Positions 35,301 to 46,787 of a stretch of DNA of 64,000 bases are shown piece by piece. Numbering within the stretch: position 1 is the first letter of the stretch; each line of letters opens with the position of its first letter. The translations under genes and the position numbers were made by a program. Source of the DNA: Hypomesus transpacificus (lineage: Eukaryota; Chordata; Actinopteri; Osmeriformes; Osmeridae); the NCBI RefSeq assembly GCF_021917145.1, contig NC_061061.1:13208908-13272907 (forward strand), read 5' to 3'. The notes beneath the pieces were generated by a model. That model was not told the DNA's origin. It searched no databases and saw only the letters and a program-made list of their open reading frames with translations.

Positions 35301-38300
35301 GCGCTCCTTCGCTGACATAGGCAAGAAACAGTCGGACCCCTACCTGCTGGAGCGCAACGGTGAGGGGCCCTCTCTTCACCACACTCCTCCTGGACGGGGG
35401 GGGGGACCGCAGGGGGGACGTGCGGTTGGTCTCCGCCGCCGTTTGGAAAGGGAGCCGTCGGATAATTAACTCGAACCTACTTCCGAAGTCTCTCGTTCGA
35501 ATCTTGAAGTTAGTTAGGGGTTGCGACTGATTTGATGTCGCGTATGCAGATCCTTGTTTCTGTGGGTCGTTGTAGCCGGAAGTTTTTATTGGATGAGCAA
35601 ATGGAGTGTGGAGACGAAGGGCCTCTGCGATTGGTGCACGGCCCACGGGCTGCATGGCCTTGTGTGTGTGTGGGTGTTAGTGTGTGAGTTTGATTAGGAC
35701 ATCTTGTGTGTTGGTCCTGGAGCATGTGTGCATCAGCTGGTCTAGTATCAGCCTCTTGTTTTAAATCTATTTACTCACAGCAACCAGCCTGTACCGTGTT
35801 TGTGTGTGTGTGTGTGTGTGCGGGGTGACCTTTCCAGGGTTGATCTCCTACTTGAGAGGAACCTGTTTCATGGAGGGCAGGATTACTTCACTGTGCCACG
35901 GAGACTCATTAATAACCATTCGTACAGAAGTGGTGCTACTCATGGTCATAGTGTGACTGACAGATTATCTTGCTTGCCTGGGATAAGTCTGTTTTTGGTG
36001 ACCTAATTTCTGAATTTGTGGTGTGATGCAACCAAGTGGTCTGGGTAGTTTTACTAGCCTGGTGGAATGTTTCAACAGATTACACAACTGTGCTGGCTTC
36101 GTTCTTCTCATCATGCTCTTGGTTGCCTCCCAACATGATGAACTTTTCCTCGACAACATTTTCCTGTGACTTGCTCTGCCCTGCCCTGCCCTGCCCATGG
36201 CTGACTCTACCTGCCTCTTGCTGCCTCGTGCCTCAGCGTCCTCTGGGGTTTCCGCCTCTCCTGACCTTTTCTGCTCTGTGGTTGTCTCCTCATGTTCCTC
36301 CCACACTGCCCCCCCCCCCCCCCTTGTAGGGGACAGTCTCTCTGCCTCCCGCCTCTCCCTCCTGCGCCGGACCTCATCCATCTCCTCCTCCAACGCGGCC
36401 ACGCCCCCTCATTCCCGCCGGACCTCCCGGGACTCTCGTGGCTCCTTCTCCCGACGCACCTCCTCCCTCCTCCGCCACTTGCAGCAGCCCGCCCCTCCCC
36501 CTGCCTCCGCAGGCCCCGCCCGCCAGGACGCGCCCCCTCTGTCGCCCCGCGGCCGCTCCTCCCCCCCCCCCCGCGCGCCTGCCCTCGGCGCCCCCGGCTG
36601 TGGAGCCGGAGGTGCTGCTGGCCGGGGGGGGCGGGGAGCACCGGGGCCTCCCCCAGGTGGTGGTCTACCCTCCGGCCGCGCCCCGGGGGGAGGAGCTTAC
36701 GGCCCAGGATCCCCCGGCGCTGCTCCTCCCCCCTCCCGCTGAAGGCAAATACACGGCAGGCATGACATGAACCCTGTCCTCTCTTCCCCCACTCCTCATC
36801 TCTCCTACCGACCGTCTCCTCTCCCCCCCCCCCCCCCCCCCCCTCCCTCCTCCTGCCCTCACGTGTGAGTGTCTGCTGCTACCATACACCTCCTGCTAGG
36901 TGAAAGCTATGAAAGGGCCCCTAGGCGAGTGCATCAGAGCTCACTGGTTTGCTGGCCATGTTATGGTTCAGTCGCGCACACACGCACGCTGTTACGCAGA
37001 CGGGCTGCAGAATCCAGTGTCAGGTGATCAGGCCCGTTCTGTAAGGGGAGAGCAGAGGGTTGTGATGTCACGGAGTCCGTTTCTGACTACACGGTGTTCC
37101 TGGCTGTGTGCGTCTCGGGGAGGGCTGGATAGAACTAGAAAGGGCAAGAGAGCATGGACATTGAACATCCGTTTGTCTCTTAGGCTGGCGGTTGAGTGTC
37201 ACACTAACAAGTGTGTAGGGAAGCGCAACATTGAGCAGTAGTGATGTCAGAATGACACCAACAGACTGCTGGCATGAAAACCTTCCTCCCTCACCACACA
37301 ATGTAAGATGTTGACAACTTAATAGTTATATTACTTCCTGCTCTTATTGCCTGCTCCCCCTCCAGGTCTCCTGGCGTCCCCCCAGTCGGCCCCTGGCAAC
37401 CTGGAAAGCAGCAAGCCCAGCGAGGCTCGCATCAACGGGAGCAGCAGCAGGGAGAACAGCACGGTGGACTTCAGCAAGGTGACTCCCCCCCTCCTTCCAA
37501 AACACACAGCCTTGCTATGACAGAGAACAGCACCCGCCCCCACCCGCTTCCACGACAACCAGGCCCGCCGCACACCAACTGAAACACGCGGGCAGATGTG
37601 AGTGCGTCAGATGAGTGTTAACCTTGTCCCGCCCTCAGCAGGACTGTCCCTGTAGATGTGGTTCCCTGGGAGGGGAGGCCAAGAGGTCTATCGTAAGTCC
37701 CTCCACCTGTCAGTCATGGCCTGTGGTCCAGTCTGTGCCCTCGTTGTCAAGTTGCCAGTGAAGTGCCGCCTGTCTGTATTGTGTGTGTGTGTGTGAGAGT
37801 TGGTGATTTTTTGCGATGAAGCGTATATGCACATTTGTGGTATCTGTGTAAAGTCATACTGCATGTCTTATGTAGTGGGCAGTGTTGTGACATGGAGAGA
37901 ATGTTCACGTGCCGTTATTGTAACTTGGTCTGACTCTCGACATGAACCACTCTTCTGGCTTGTCACGAGACGCATCTACGTACTGTAACCATTAGACAGA
38001 GCACGAAGATTTGATGGCGTTTGTTATTGAAAAAGCTCTTGGCCTGCACTCTGAGAATGGTTTCCCTTGAGTTGTGGTTCTATCAAACTAGCTTGGAATG
38101 TCCTGGAGAAGGTAGGCAACGGGTTTCATGTGGGTCTTGGACATTGGGGGCCCTGTGTGGAATCACGTTTGAAGAGAATCGAGAATGATACCTCGTCCTA
38201 ATGTCCCCGGTCTTCTTTCTGTCCTTTTGACCTTTTTCAACCCCTGATCTCCCAGGTGGACATGAACTTCATGAAGAAGATCCCCGCGGGGGCCGAGGCG

Positions 38301-41300
38301 TCCAACGTCCTGGTGGGGGAGGTGGACTTCCTGGAGAGGCCCATCATCGCCTTCATCAGACTGGCCCCCGCCGTGCTCCTCACAGGCCTGACCGAGGTCC
38401 CTGTGCCCACCAGGTAGCGGGCACCTCCCCCAAAACCTCCCCCTCATGCCTGGTGCTGTGTGCGCCTCCCTAAACCTTCCCTCCTTCCTCTCTCACCTGA
38501 CAGGTTCCTGTTCCTGTTGCTGGGGCCGAATGGTAAGGGCCCCCAGTACCATGAGATAGGGCGCTCCATCGCCACCCTGATGACAGATGAGGTAAGTGTC
38601 GCCTCTGATGACGCGCTCTTGTTCCTCAGATGTGGTTTTAGCCTGGCTGTCCTCCCACTGTCTGCCCTCTCTCTCGCCCGACAGATATTCCACGATGTGG
38701 CGTACAAGGCTAAAGACAGGAACGACCTACTGTCAGGGATCGACGAGTTCCTGGACCAGGTGACAGTCCTGCCCCCAGGGGAGTGGGACCCCACCATCCG
38801 CATCGAGCCCCCCAAGAGTGTCCCCTCACAGGTAAGGCTGCTGCTGGTACACGTGTGGTCCTGGCGACCCGTCCAGATGCCCCGTCCTGACGTCTCTCTC
38901 TCTCTGTCTGTCTCTCTCTCTCTCGTGGTCCTTACAGGAGAAGAGGAAAATCCCCTCTCTCCCTAACGGTTCGGCCCACTCGTCTGACCTGGTCCAGAAA
39001 GAGGAGCACCAAGCAGGACCAGAGCTCCAGAGAACAGGGAGGTGGGTCTCACACGCACACGCACACAATGGTGCTTTAAGTCCCTCTTGAAGGAGAAGTG
39101 TGGGTGAGTCCAGCAGCTCATTATAGCAGCATTATGCAGAGTGGGTGGAGAGGGGAGCTTATTAAAATTGTTGCTGGAGGGCTGCCCTGAGATCTCTCAT
39201 TTACGTAACCAATATTACGGCTGAACAATGCAGTCCTCTTTCACAATATTGTTGCGAAATACAATATCGACCCGGAGTACCTCGTAGAATGAACCGAGCG
39301 AATGATCATCTTTTGTCTCTCAAATTTCCTCTCTCGTTTGTCGTGCTCTCTTTTCAGGGTCTTCGGGGGCCTGGTGATGGACGTGAGGAGGAAGTGGCCG
39401 TTCTACTGGAGTGACATCCGAGAGGCCCTGAGCCTGCAGTGCCTGGCCTCGGTGCTCTTCCTCTACTGCGCCTGCATGTCTCCCGTCATCACCTTCGGAG
39501 GCCTGCTGGGCGAGGCCACCAAGGGCAACATAGTGAGGAAGCAGCCCCTAACCCCGCCTCGTCCACATTGCACGTCGAGTCGTTGCATTAGGTTATCTGT
39601 AGTGACCCCCCTACCCCGCCCCCCTCGTGTCCCTTCAGAGTGCCATCGAGTCCCTGTTCGGAGCGTCCATGACGGGTGTCGCCTTCTCCCTGTTCGCGGG
39701 CCAACCCCTCACCATCCTGGGGAGCACTGGGCCTGTCCTCGTCTTCGAGAAGATCCTCTTTAAGTTCTGCAGGTGACACAGACAGGACGGCACGGGGGTG
39801 TGTGGGGGGCGGGGGGGGGGGAGGGTGGAGGGGGGGGGTGGAGTCGTGCGTGTGTGTGACCCCCCCTCCACCTTTGTCGTCTCCACAGCGACTACGGGCT
39901 CTCCTACCTCTCCCTGCGCACCAGCATCGGCCTGTGGACGGCCTTCCTGTGCCTGGTCCTGGTCGCCACGGACGCCAGCTCGCTGGTGTGCTACATCACG
40001 CGCTTCACCGAGGAGGCGTTCGCCGCCCTCATCTGCCTAATCTTCATCTACGAGGCGCTGGAGAAGCTGTTCACCCTGGGCGAGCTCTACCCTGTCAACA
40101 TGCACAACCACCTGGACAACCTCACCTTCTACACGTAAGAGCCTCCTCAGGGGGGGTCACGGCAGGGTCACGCTCAAAGCTGCTACTCATTAGCAACCCG
40201 GGGCTGATCGTTTAGTGGGTCGGGTTACTCAAGAGGTCGAGAGGCTTGCGGTGGTTCCTGCTTGTGGAGGCGGTTCTGAGGTTAACGTGGTGTCTGGTCG
40301 CAGGTGTCAGTGTTCCCCTCCAGACAACAGCACAGCGGAGGTGGAGAGGGTTTGGAACAGCAGCGGGTTCCCCTCCCAGTCCTCTATATCCTGGGAAGAC
40401 CTCGACGTCAAGGTTAGCACGTCTGTTCTCCCTAGGTTTTTATACACGTTTGGATATTGTTTTTTTTTTTTCAATGAATGAAGGAGTCGTGTTTTTCTTT
40501 CATCCTTTATCTCTGTCCCCCCCCCCCCCCCCCATTTCCCTCCTTTCTCCATTCCTCCACCCAGGAGTGCCTGAGGCTCCATGGGCAGTTTGTGGGGGAG
40601 GCTTGTGGGAACGATGGCCCGTTCATCCCCGACGTGCTCTTCTGGTCCGTCATCCTCTTCTTCACCACCTTCTTCCTGTCCTCCTTCCTCAAGCAGTTCA
40701 AGACCATGCGCTACTTCCCTACCAAGGTCCAGCCCCTCCCTCACACTTCCCGGCGGTGCACCGCTATATCGAATCAGAGAGCCCAAAGATTCAAAAGCAG
40801 ACAGAGCTGCCTCAGTTCTGAACTCTACAGACTTGGTGTGGTCCGTGGGTGACTTTGTGTTTTTTGTTGTCCAGGTGCGCTCCTCCATCAGTGACTTTGC
40901 TGTGTTCCTGACCATCCTTATCATGGTTCTGGTCGACTACATGGTGGGAATTCCCTCACCCAAACTCCACGTCCCAGACCGCTTTGAGGTAGACATTTCA
41001 GGGCCTGATGATCATCCCATGAATGTACCCGGGTGGATGTGTGCATTACGTGGCACTGAACGCTGGCTTTTTTGCTCTCCACCTCCAGCCCACCTCCAAG
41101 AGCCGCGGCTGGTTGATCAGCCCGCTGGGGGGCAACCCCTGGTGGACGATGCTGGCTGCCGCGGTGCCCGCGCTGCTCTGCACAATCCTCATCTTCATGG
41201 ACCAGCAGATCACTGCCGTCATCATCAACAGGAAGGAGCACAAACTCAAGGTCAGAGAGGGGGAGAGGGGGAGAGGGAGGGATGGATGGAGAGAGGGAGG

Positions 41301-44300
41301 GAGGGAGGGAGGGAGAAAGACTGAAAAGAAAGAAAATACTTTTTGGACACCCCCCCCACCCCCTCATGCAGCTTGTTCACTGAAATTCTGTTGCATGCAT
41401 GTTTGCCCCCCGACCGCACCCACAGAAAGGCTGTGGCTACCACTTGGACCTGCTGGTGGTGTCCGTGATGCTGGGCGTGTGCTCCCTCATGGGCCTGCCC
41501 TGGTTCGTGGCGGCCACCGTCCTCTCCATCTCCCACGTCAACAGCCTGAAGCTGGAGTCGGTGTGCGCCGCCCCCGGGGAGCAGCCCAAGTTCCTGGGGA
41601 TCCGGGAACAGAGGGTCACGGGGTTCATGATCTTCCTGCTCATGGGCTGCTCCGTGTTCATGACCTCGGTGCTCAAGGTGAGACGTGTCTCTGGGGTGTG
41701 GGGGAACTTGACTGTTGGTGGAACGGCGTTTTGAAACGGAGGGGTAAAACCCTAGAGTAGGTCAAATTCCGTCAACGTCAAGTTTTGTATGGCCCTTTTG
41801 TTTGTTTTTTTTATTTTTACGAGAAATGTCACAGAGGGCTTCACGTTACGTTCGAAAACACAGTCATTGTTGTTTGCTCTCCTCATTTGTTGTTTCTTGT
41901 CTTTCCCCTCTCTCCAGTTCATCCCCATGCCTGTACTCTACGGGGTGTTTCTCTACATGGGCGCGTCTTCTCTCAAAGGCATCCAGGTACTCCACGGCCC
42001 CGTCTTCGCAATCAGTGTGGGTGTGTGCCTGTATGTCTTTCACCGGGAGCCTCATTAATCCCCCCCCTCCTTCCCTCCCAGTTCTTTGACCGTATCAAGC
42101 TGTTTGGGATGCCAGCCAAGCACCAGCCGGACCTTATCTACCTGCGCTACGTGCCCCTGTGGAAGGTCCATGTGTTCACCCTGGTCCAGCTCACCTGCCT
42201 GGTGCTGCTCTGGGTCATCAAGGCCTCTGCCGCCGCCGTCGTCTTCCCCATGATGGTAGGGGCTCTCCCCCTGTCATCGTACATGGAGGATGGATTGGTG
42301 TGGTGAAACGATTTCCTCTTTTTTTCATGACAAAGATTAATCTGATTGGCTTCTCCCGGCTGTCCTCCAGGTCCTGGCCTTGGTGTTCATTCGGAAGCTG
42401 CTCGACTTCTGCTTCACCAACAGGGAGCTGAGCTGGCTGGACGACCTGATGCCAGAGAGCAAGAAGAAGAAGGAGGATGACAAGAAGAAGAAGGCCAAGG
42501 AGGTGTGTGACATTCAGACGGCCGAGGTTTGAGGGAACGCCGCAGTGCTGCGTCGAAACGGCAAAGCGTTGACTTTTTGCTCAAACGGGATGCTTCACGT
42601 GTACGCGCGCGCGTGTGTTCCTAATCTAGCCCCTCTCTTCTCAGGAGGCCCAGCGCTTGCTTGAGGAGAACGAGAAATTAAAACACTCATACAGAGACAA
42701 CGTCCTCAAGATCCCAGTGAAAGGGCTCAAAGTCAGGTCAGTCTGGAGAGGAGCACCCTCTTCGACCCAGAACAGTGTTCCTGAACGCCTGCAGGATACC
42801 TTACCAAGCATACTCTTCGCCTTACCAAGCATCATAATGCATTATAAAGCTTTAAGTGCAGTGAGAGAGAGAAATGTCTCTGGCTAATGTCTTGACCTGT
42901 CTGTCTCTAAGCAGGTGTGACAGTATCGCGTTGGACACGTCCGTCAGGGTGGAGTAAAGTGGATCGGTCTGTCTCGGCCAATGCCCTGGCCTCGTTTTAA
43001 CACAGCCCGCCTTCCATGATTAACATCCCATATTAACCTGAGTGAAACTGGGCTGTCTTGCCTCTCAGACCTCAGTACTAGACCTACAGTATAGACTCGT
43101 TACCTGTAGTCCTAAAAGCTGGATCCCAACCTGTCTGCTCAGCTTCGGCAGATCTGGGCAGGTATGGTGTTTCAGTTTAGCGTTTCAGATTTGGATGCAT
43201 GATCACAACCCTCTTTATTATACCACCAGCACCACAGCAACCATGTGAACAACTCGGTACCATGACAACCACTGTAACAGCCTAAACCAGACTGTATTAG
43301 TGTCACACTAAACAGCCTTCAGTTTGACACTGGAAAGGGAGTACTATACTGTATGTGTCAGCACATGCCTTGCATCACTGTCATCATTCAGACCTTCAGA
43401 CTATAGTCTATGTAATCAAATGCCGTTCCAGAGTTGGCAGTAATTCCAAGATGATCTTTGGAATTATGTTGAAAGCATCAAAGCACACATCATGCTTGGA
43501 CGTGAAGTCAACACTGGGAAACTGTCTGTCTTTCTTTGTTTGTGTGTGTGTGTTTATTCCTCCTCAGAAAGCAGACTGACAGTGTGCTTCCCATCCTGTG
43601 TGTGTGGCTTATGCAGCTGAGATTGTTGTGGTGTGTTTTTCCTGCAGTTTGGATCCATCTGTGGTAAACATTTCTGATGAAATGGCCAAAACTGCTATGT
43701 GGAAAGCTGTTGCCATGAACTCTGACAGTGCCAAAGCTCTGAAACCCAGTGCAAGGTAGCTATGACTCCTGGAACTCACTGGGTTTTTGTCTCCTTGCTT
43801 CATTTGACTCCCCCCCCCCCCCCCCTCCCCCAACGAAACTCCAACTGTTAAATTATAAATTACTGGTTCTGTATCCACACTACAAATTTTTCCATATTGT
43901 GGATGTTGTTCCTGCTTGCCATTAAAGTTATTGTTGTAGTGTGGAATTACCGATTTGAACAAGGACAGATTACATTTTTTAGTTCAGACTGAAGTAAAAA
44001 CAGTGTCAATTTGACACTATTGGTCTATGGTTTGTTAAACAAAAGTAAGGAGCATGCTTTGTTTATTCATCCTATTTGGAATGTCCATACATACATACAT
44101 GCTATTTTGGATTACTTCATTTCAGAAGCTATTTTGGAAATAATTTAAAAGTGACGGATCATGATGACGAGGATCATGAAAGGATGATGATAATGATGAT
44201 GTTGTTTCTTTGTGTCCACCAGCCAGGAGAAGATGTCCTGTGTAAAGATCAACCTGGAAGGAGCGCATGGGGACAAGGTTGTGGATGTGGAAACATCTTT

Positions 44301-44304
44301 ATGA
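23476..44304 (+). CDS. slc4a7: SLC4A7 / NBCn1 electroneutral Na+/HCO3- cotransporter
   Basis: Twenty-six coding exons: 23476-23520, 31701-31782, 34003-34146, 34234-34372, 34701-34861, 35171-35359, 36330-36744 (end uncertain), 37366-37478, 38256-38413, 38504-38591, 38685-38831, 38938-39041, 39358-39532, 39639-39772, 39889-40134, 40304-40412, 40565-40726, 40875-40988, 41089-41250, 41426-41677, 41918-41986, 42082-42255, 42371-42502, 42645-42736, 43648-43755, 44223-44304; about 1264 aa. The first exon ([15 protein letters not shown]) matches the EQMRPLLTR start of human SLC4A7. Marks in order: [13 protein letters not shown], His/Arg-rich [10 protein letters not shown], the band-3-type cytoplasmic domain, the membrane domain ([35 protein letters not shown]), Lys-rich [11 protein letters not shown], and the C-terminal PDZ ligand ETSL. 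Exon 7 is out of frame by one base at a poly-C run. Exon 15 starts with Ser where mammals have Arg (KFCRD). Confidence 0.95.
25826..25868. repeat. (CA)n microsatellite
   Basis: An uninterrupted CA run of about 21 units in slc4a7 intron 1. Confidence 0.95.
26554..26757. repeat. Two-copy 102-bp tandem duplication
   Basis: Copies start at 26554 and 26656 ('caaactacatatatat') and end with 'ttgagaaataag'. They are almost identical apart from the length of the T run before 'gcagtagctgtcag', so the duplication is recent. Confidence 0.9.
28377..29102. mobile_element. hAT-like nonautonomous element with poly-C and nested SINE tail
   Basis: The termini 'cagtgtttcccacac' and 'gtgggaaacactg' are inverted repeats, a common fish hAT type. 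CCTTG occurs just outside both ends, but a full 8-bp duplication is not readable. Inside are a reversed SINE tail ('catttagtcatttagcagac', about 28727-28775) and a C run of about 30 (29014-29043). It has no coding capacity. Confidence 0.7.
29736..29931 (+). mobile_element. tRNA-derived SINE
   Basis: Same family as the copy at 6549-6750: a head with 'gagtcagatggctgagcag', B-box-like 'ggttcgattcc', body 'cttgggcaaggcacttcacc', and an ending 'ctaaatgactaaatgtaatg'. It lies in slc4a7 intron 1 in the same orientation as the gene. The tail is rearranged ('acttactcttatccagagcg'). Confidence 0.85.
30745..30834. repeat. 18-bp minisatellite, five units
   Basis: Tandem units of 'gtggtgtttctgcgcagt' with single-base variants (cagt/ctgt, gcgc/gggc). 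Confidence 0.9.
31783..34002 (+). other. slc4a7 intron 2 (2.2 kb)
   Basis: Starts with three imperfect copies of a roughly 35-bp 'ccacacacactgtggcaact' unit (31795-31890). It also holds purine-rich GGGAGA stretches (32130-32210), a long CA run (32281-32347), a further CA run near 32567-32582 and a poly-C run just before exon 3 (about 33938-33961). No other exon was seen. Confidence 0.6.
34381..34515. repeat. 19-bp minisatellite directly after the slc4a7 exon-4 donor
   Basis: About seven units of 'cctgccccgcctcgcacag' begin within 10 bp of the splice donor at 34373. Units differ by single bases. Read through, they would encode a Pro/Ala-rich repeat, but the donor and the next acceptor are intact, so this is intronic. 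Confidence 0.9.
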
Positions 44305-45520
44305 GCTGCCTTAAACCCTCTTGTACACCAGGGGGCGTTGATATGCTGCTCCTACCCCTCCTCCACACCAGGGCTGGCTGTCAGGCTACCGGTGCCCCTC
44401 CCCTACACCAGGGGGGGCTGTCAGGCTGCCTGTCTCTCTCCCCTACACCAGGGGGGGCTGTTTCCTCAGCAGCTGCTGCCATGCCAAAGCCAAGTAGGCA
44501 AGTTGGAGGACACCACGCACTTAGCCAGCTGAATTGTTTTCTCAAAGTTAGTCTGCAAAAGATTGATTATTCTGTTTTATATCATCGTTTTATGGTGAAA
44601 AACCTTTTCTTTTCAGGTGTATCTTATTAGTAATAGTATTATTATCTCAGTAAATTATTTGTTGGTTTTGAAATGTTTCTTTCCCTTCTTTCTCCTGGAT
44701 CCTGGTTAAAAATGAATCTCCAGTTGTACTGATGACATGCCCAGAGACTACTATACATATAGTAGGTGTATCTATGTGTACTGGACAACATCAAATGAAT
44801 GCCCTATGTGTTTTTATAGTGCAAAAGGTACATAAACTAAATCCAAGCTGTGCTGTTTCAACACCTGAATGAATTTTTGGTTGTTTTATCCTCATTCTTT
44901 AAAAATGCTATAAAGCTTTGCTATAAATGGTCGGAGCACATTTCTAACATGTTGATTTCGGTGCTGTTGAGTATGTATGAGGGTGGGAGAGGGTTACCGT
45001 TGGGGTGTCATCTCCTCACACAGATGTAGTTTGCTGTTCAGTAGGACTGGAGCCTATCTCACTCACAGCTTTTATGATATGAATATTATATATATGAATA
45101 TTATATATGATATGAATTATGTTGAAACACATCAAGCACCTCAGATATAGACTCAATGTGACTGTGTATCAGAGTTCACAAACACCAACCTACTATTTCC
45201 CAGTTTTTATATTGTAAAATCCTTGTTACTCGACTTGTTAGCAGGTGGGATTTCTTGCTGTGATGGCAAGCTTGCCTAGAAGACATCTGTCATCGACAAG
45301 ACTATAATCCTTACTGATTCAGGGTTAGCATGGTCTCATGTTATCTTATATTAAAGTTATTTATCACATCTGAATCCAAACAGGGTTGGCGTGAAGCTAC
45401 TGTTAACAGTTCTTTAAATTGTTTCAAATGCTTGCAACATTAGTTAGCTTCCCTTTTTCATCAACATCATTTTATGACTTTTTCTAATTAAATACATTGT
45501 AACTTGCATAGGAAATATGT
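44305..45520 (+). other. slc4a7 3' untranslated region
   Basis: Starts with a tandem repeat (44318-44462), then turns AT-rich. The poly(A) site was not fixed. No coding sequence was seen. Confidence 0.5.
44318..44462. repeat. Imperfect 40-bp tandem repeat in slc4a7 3' UTR
   Basis: Four degenerate units built around 'cccctacaccagggggggct' begin 14 nt after the stop codon. The last two are nearly identical. Confidence 0.8.
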
Positions 45521-45525
45521 AAAGT

Positions 45526-46787
45526 ATAATGCCCGACGAGGTGTCCAATATCACCTGATAATGGATGACGCGAAGGCGTGAACTGTCCGACGCTTCCGCG
45601 GAGTCCATTATCAGGTGATATTGGACACCTTGCAGGGCATTATCCCGCTTATACCATGGCCGCTTGCCAACGATTTTACAATCAATAATTTATGTTTTCA
45701 GGCGTTTTGCAAAAGAAATCTAACGTTTTTTAACGGTAGCCAACTCTGATATTTTATAGTCCGCTCATCTCATAGAACCACCGGCTTTCCCTTGGATCAA
45801 ATCAAATCAAATCAAATTTATTTGTATAGCCCTTTTTACACGCAAGCATGTCACAGAGGGCTTCACATGCGCCCATAGAACTGCCCCTCAACCAACCTAA
45901 ACCCTCAAGGAAGACAAGGAAAAACTCCCAGAAAAACTCCCACCGGGAGAAAAAATGGAATGGATGAGCCATTAGCCCAAAAGCTAATGATATGCTAGCA
46001 AGATTCAAAGGCAATAACATTGTGTACGGTTGACAAACAGTAAATATAATTTTAAAGTATGTTTGACAAGAAGATTAGCTAGCTAACCAGCCATGTCACT
46101 GTCCCAATATCAAGATTTTCACGAACAATATCGGTCATATACTAGTACTATAGGCTATAGTATGGCCGCAGCCTGTGGAGCGAGTTGAATAGCAAATGGA
46201 TGTGAGATGACGGCATCAAAGTTGACATTCTCCAAACAATGATTATAATTTCACAGTATGTTTTAAGACTAGCCAGCTATCGAGCCATGTGATTGTCCCC
46301 AAATAAAATCAAGATTTTTAAGAAGAAAATAATCGGCCATGTCATGTGTATAGTTGCGGCTACTGTCGTGTTGGCCGCAGCCTGTCTGAGGTAGATTGAC
46401 TAGCCAAGTGAATAGCGAATGGGATGTGAGATGAGCGGTTAAGTGACATTGACACAGTAGCCTACATTCAGAAAAGTAACATTTTTCAAATAGGTTAAAG
46501 TAAATATTGAAGTCACTCATTGTTGTAAATACAAGTTGGCTTGTTAAAGTCTTTCAAAATTGTAAATGGGGGCTTTGTCTCCGTCCCTGTTGTTATGGTT
46601 ACTTATTTCAGACACTTTGAACAGGCTCATATACTATGTGGCCAGCGGAATAATTTAGAACGGTGAAAACACAATTTTGCTACAATGACGTAGTAGGTGT
46701 CCGTTATCACCCGATAATGGACACCCCTGCAGCCAATCAGAATCGAGTATTCCCCCAGACCATGGTATAAGTCAGTATAGTAATGCC
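45526..46787. mobile_element. Foldback-type DNA element with hairpin end
   Basis: The left end is a hairpin: two 40-nt arms (45526-45565 and 45604-45643) pair except at four central bases, around a 38-nt loop. Inside them is a 27-nt perfect inverted repeat (45539-45565 with 45604-45630). The right end repeats the theme as 'ggtgtccgttatc'/'gataatggacacc' (46696-46725). An inner pair 'cttataccatgg' (45648-45659) and 'ccatggtataag' (46760-46771) is also inverted. There is no transposase frame. A second repeat is nested at 45797-45940. Family not assigned. Confidence 0.65.
45797..45940. repeat. Dispersed fish repeat nested in the foldback element
   Basis: Begins with four 'atcaa' units, then 'atttatttgtatagcccttt' and 'cacagagggcttcacatgcg', and ends 'aggaaaaactccca'. 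This is the widespread teleost repeat type with a 'tttgtatagcgc' core. It probably inserted into the older element around it. Confidence 0.7.

Noticed and set aside
36207-36641. 144-codon Arg/Gly-rich minus-strand frame
   Set aside because: It is the antisense of the GC-rich slc4a7 exon 7; long frames on both strands come from base composition.
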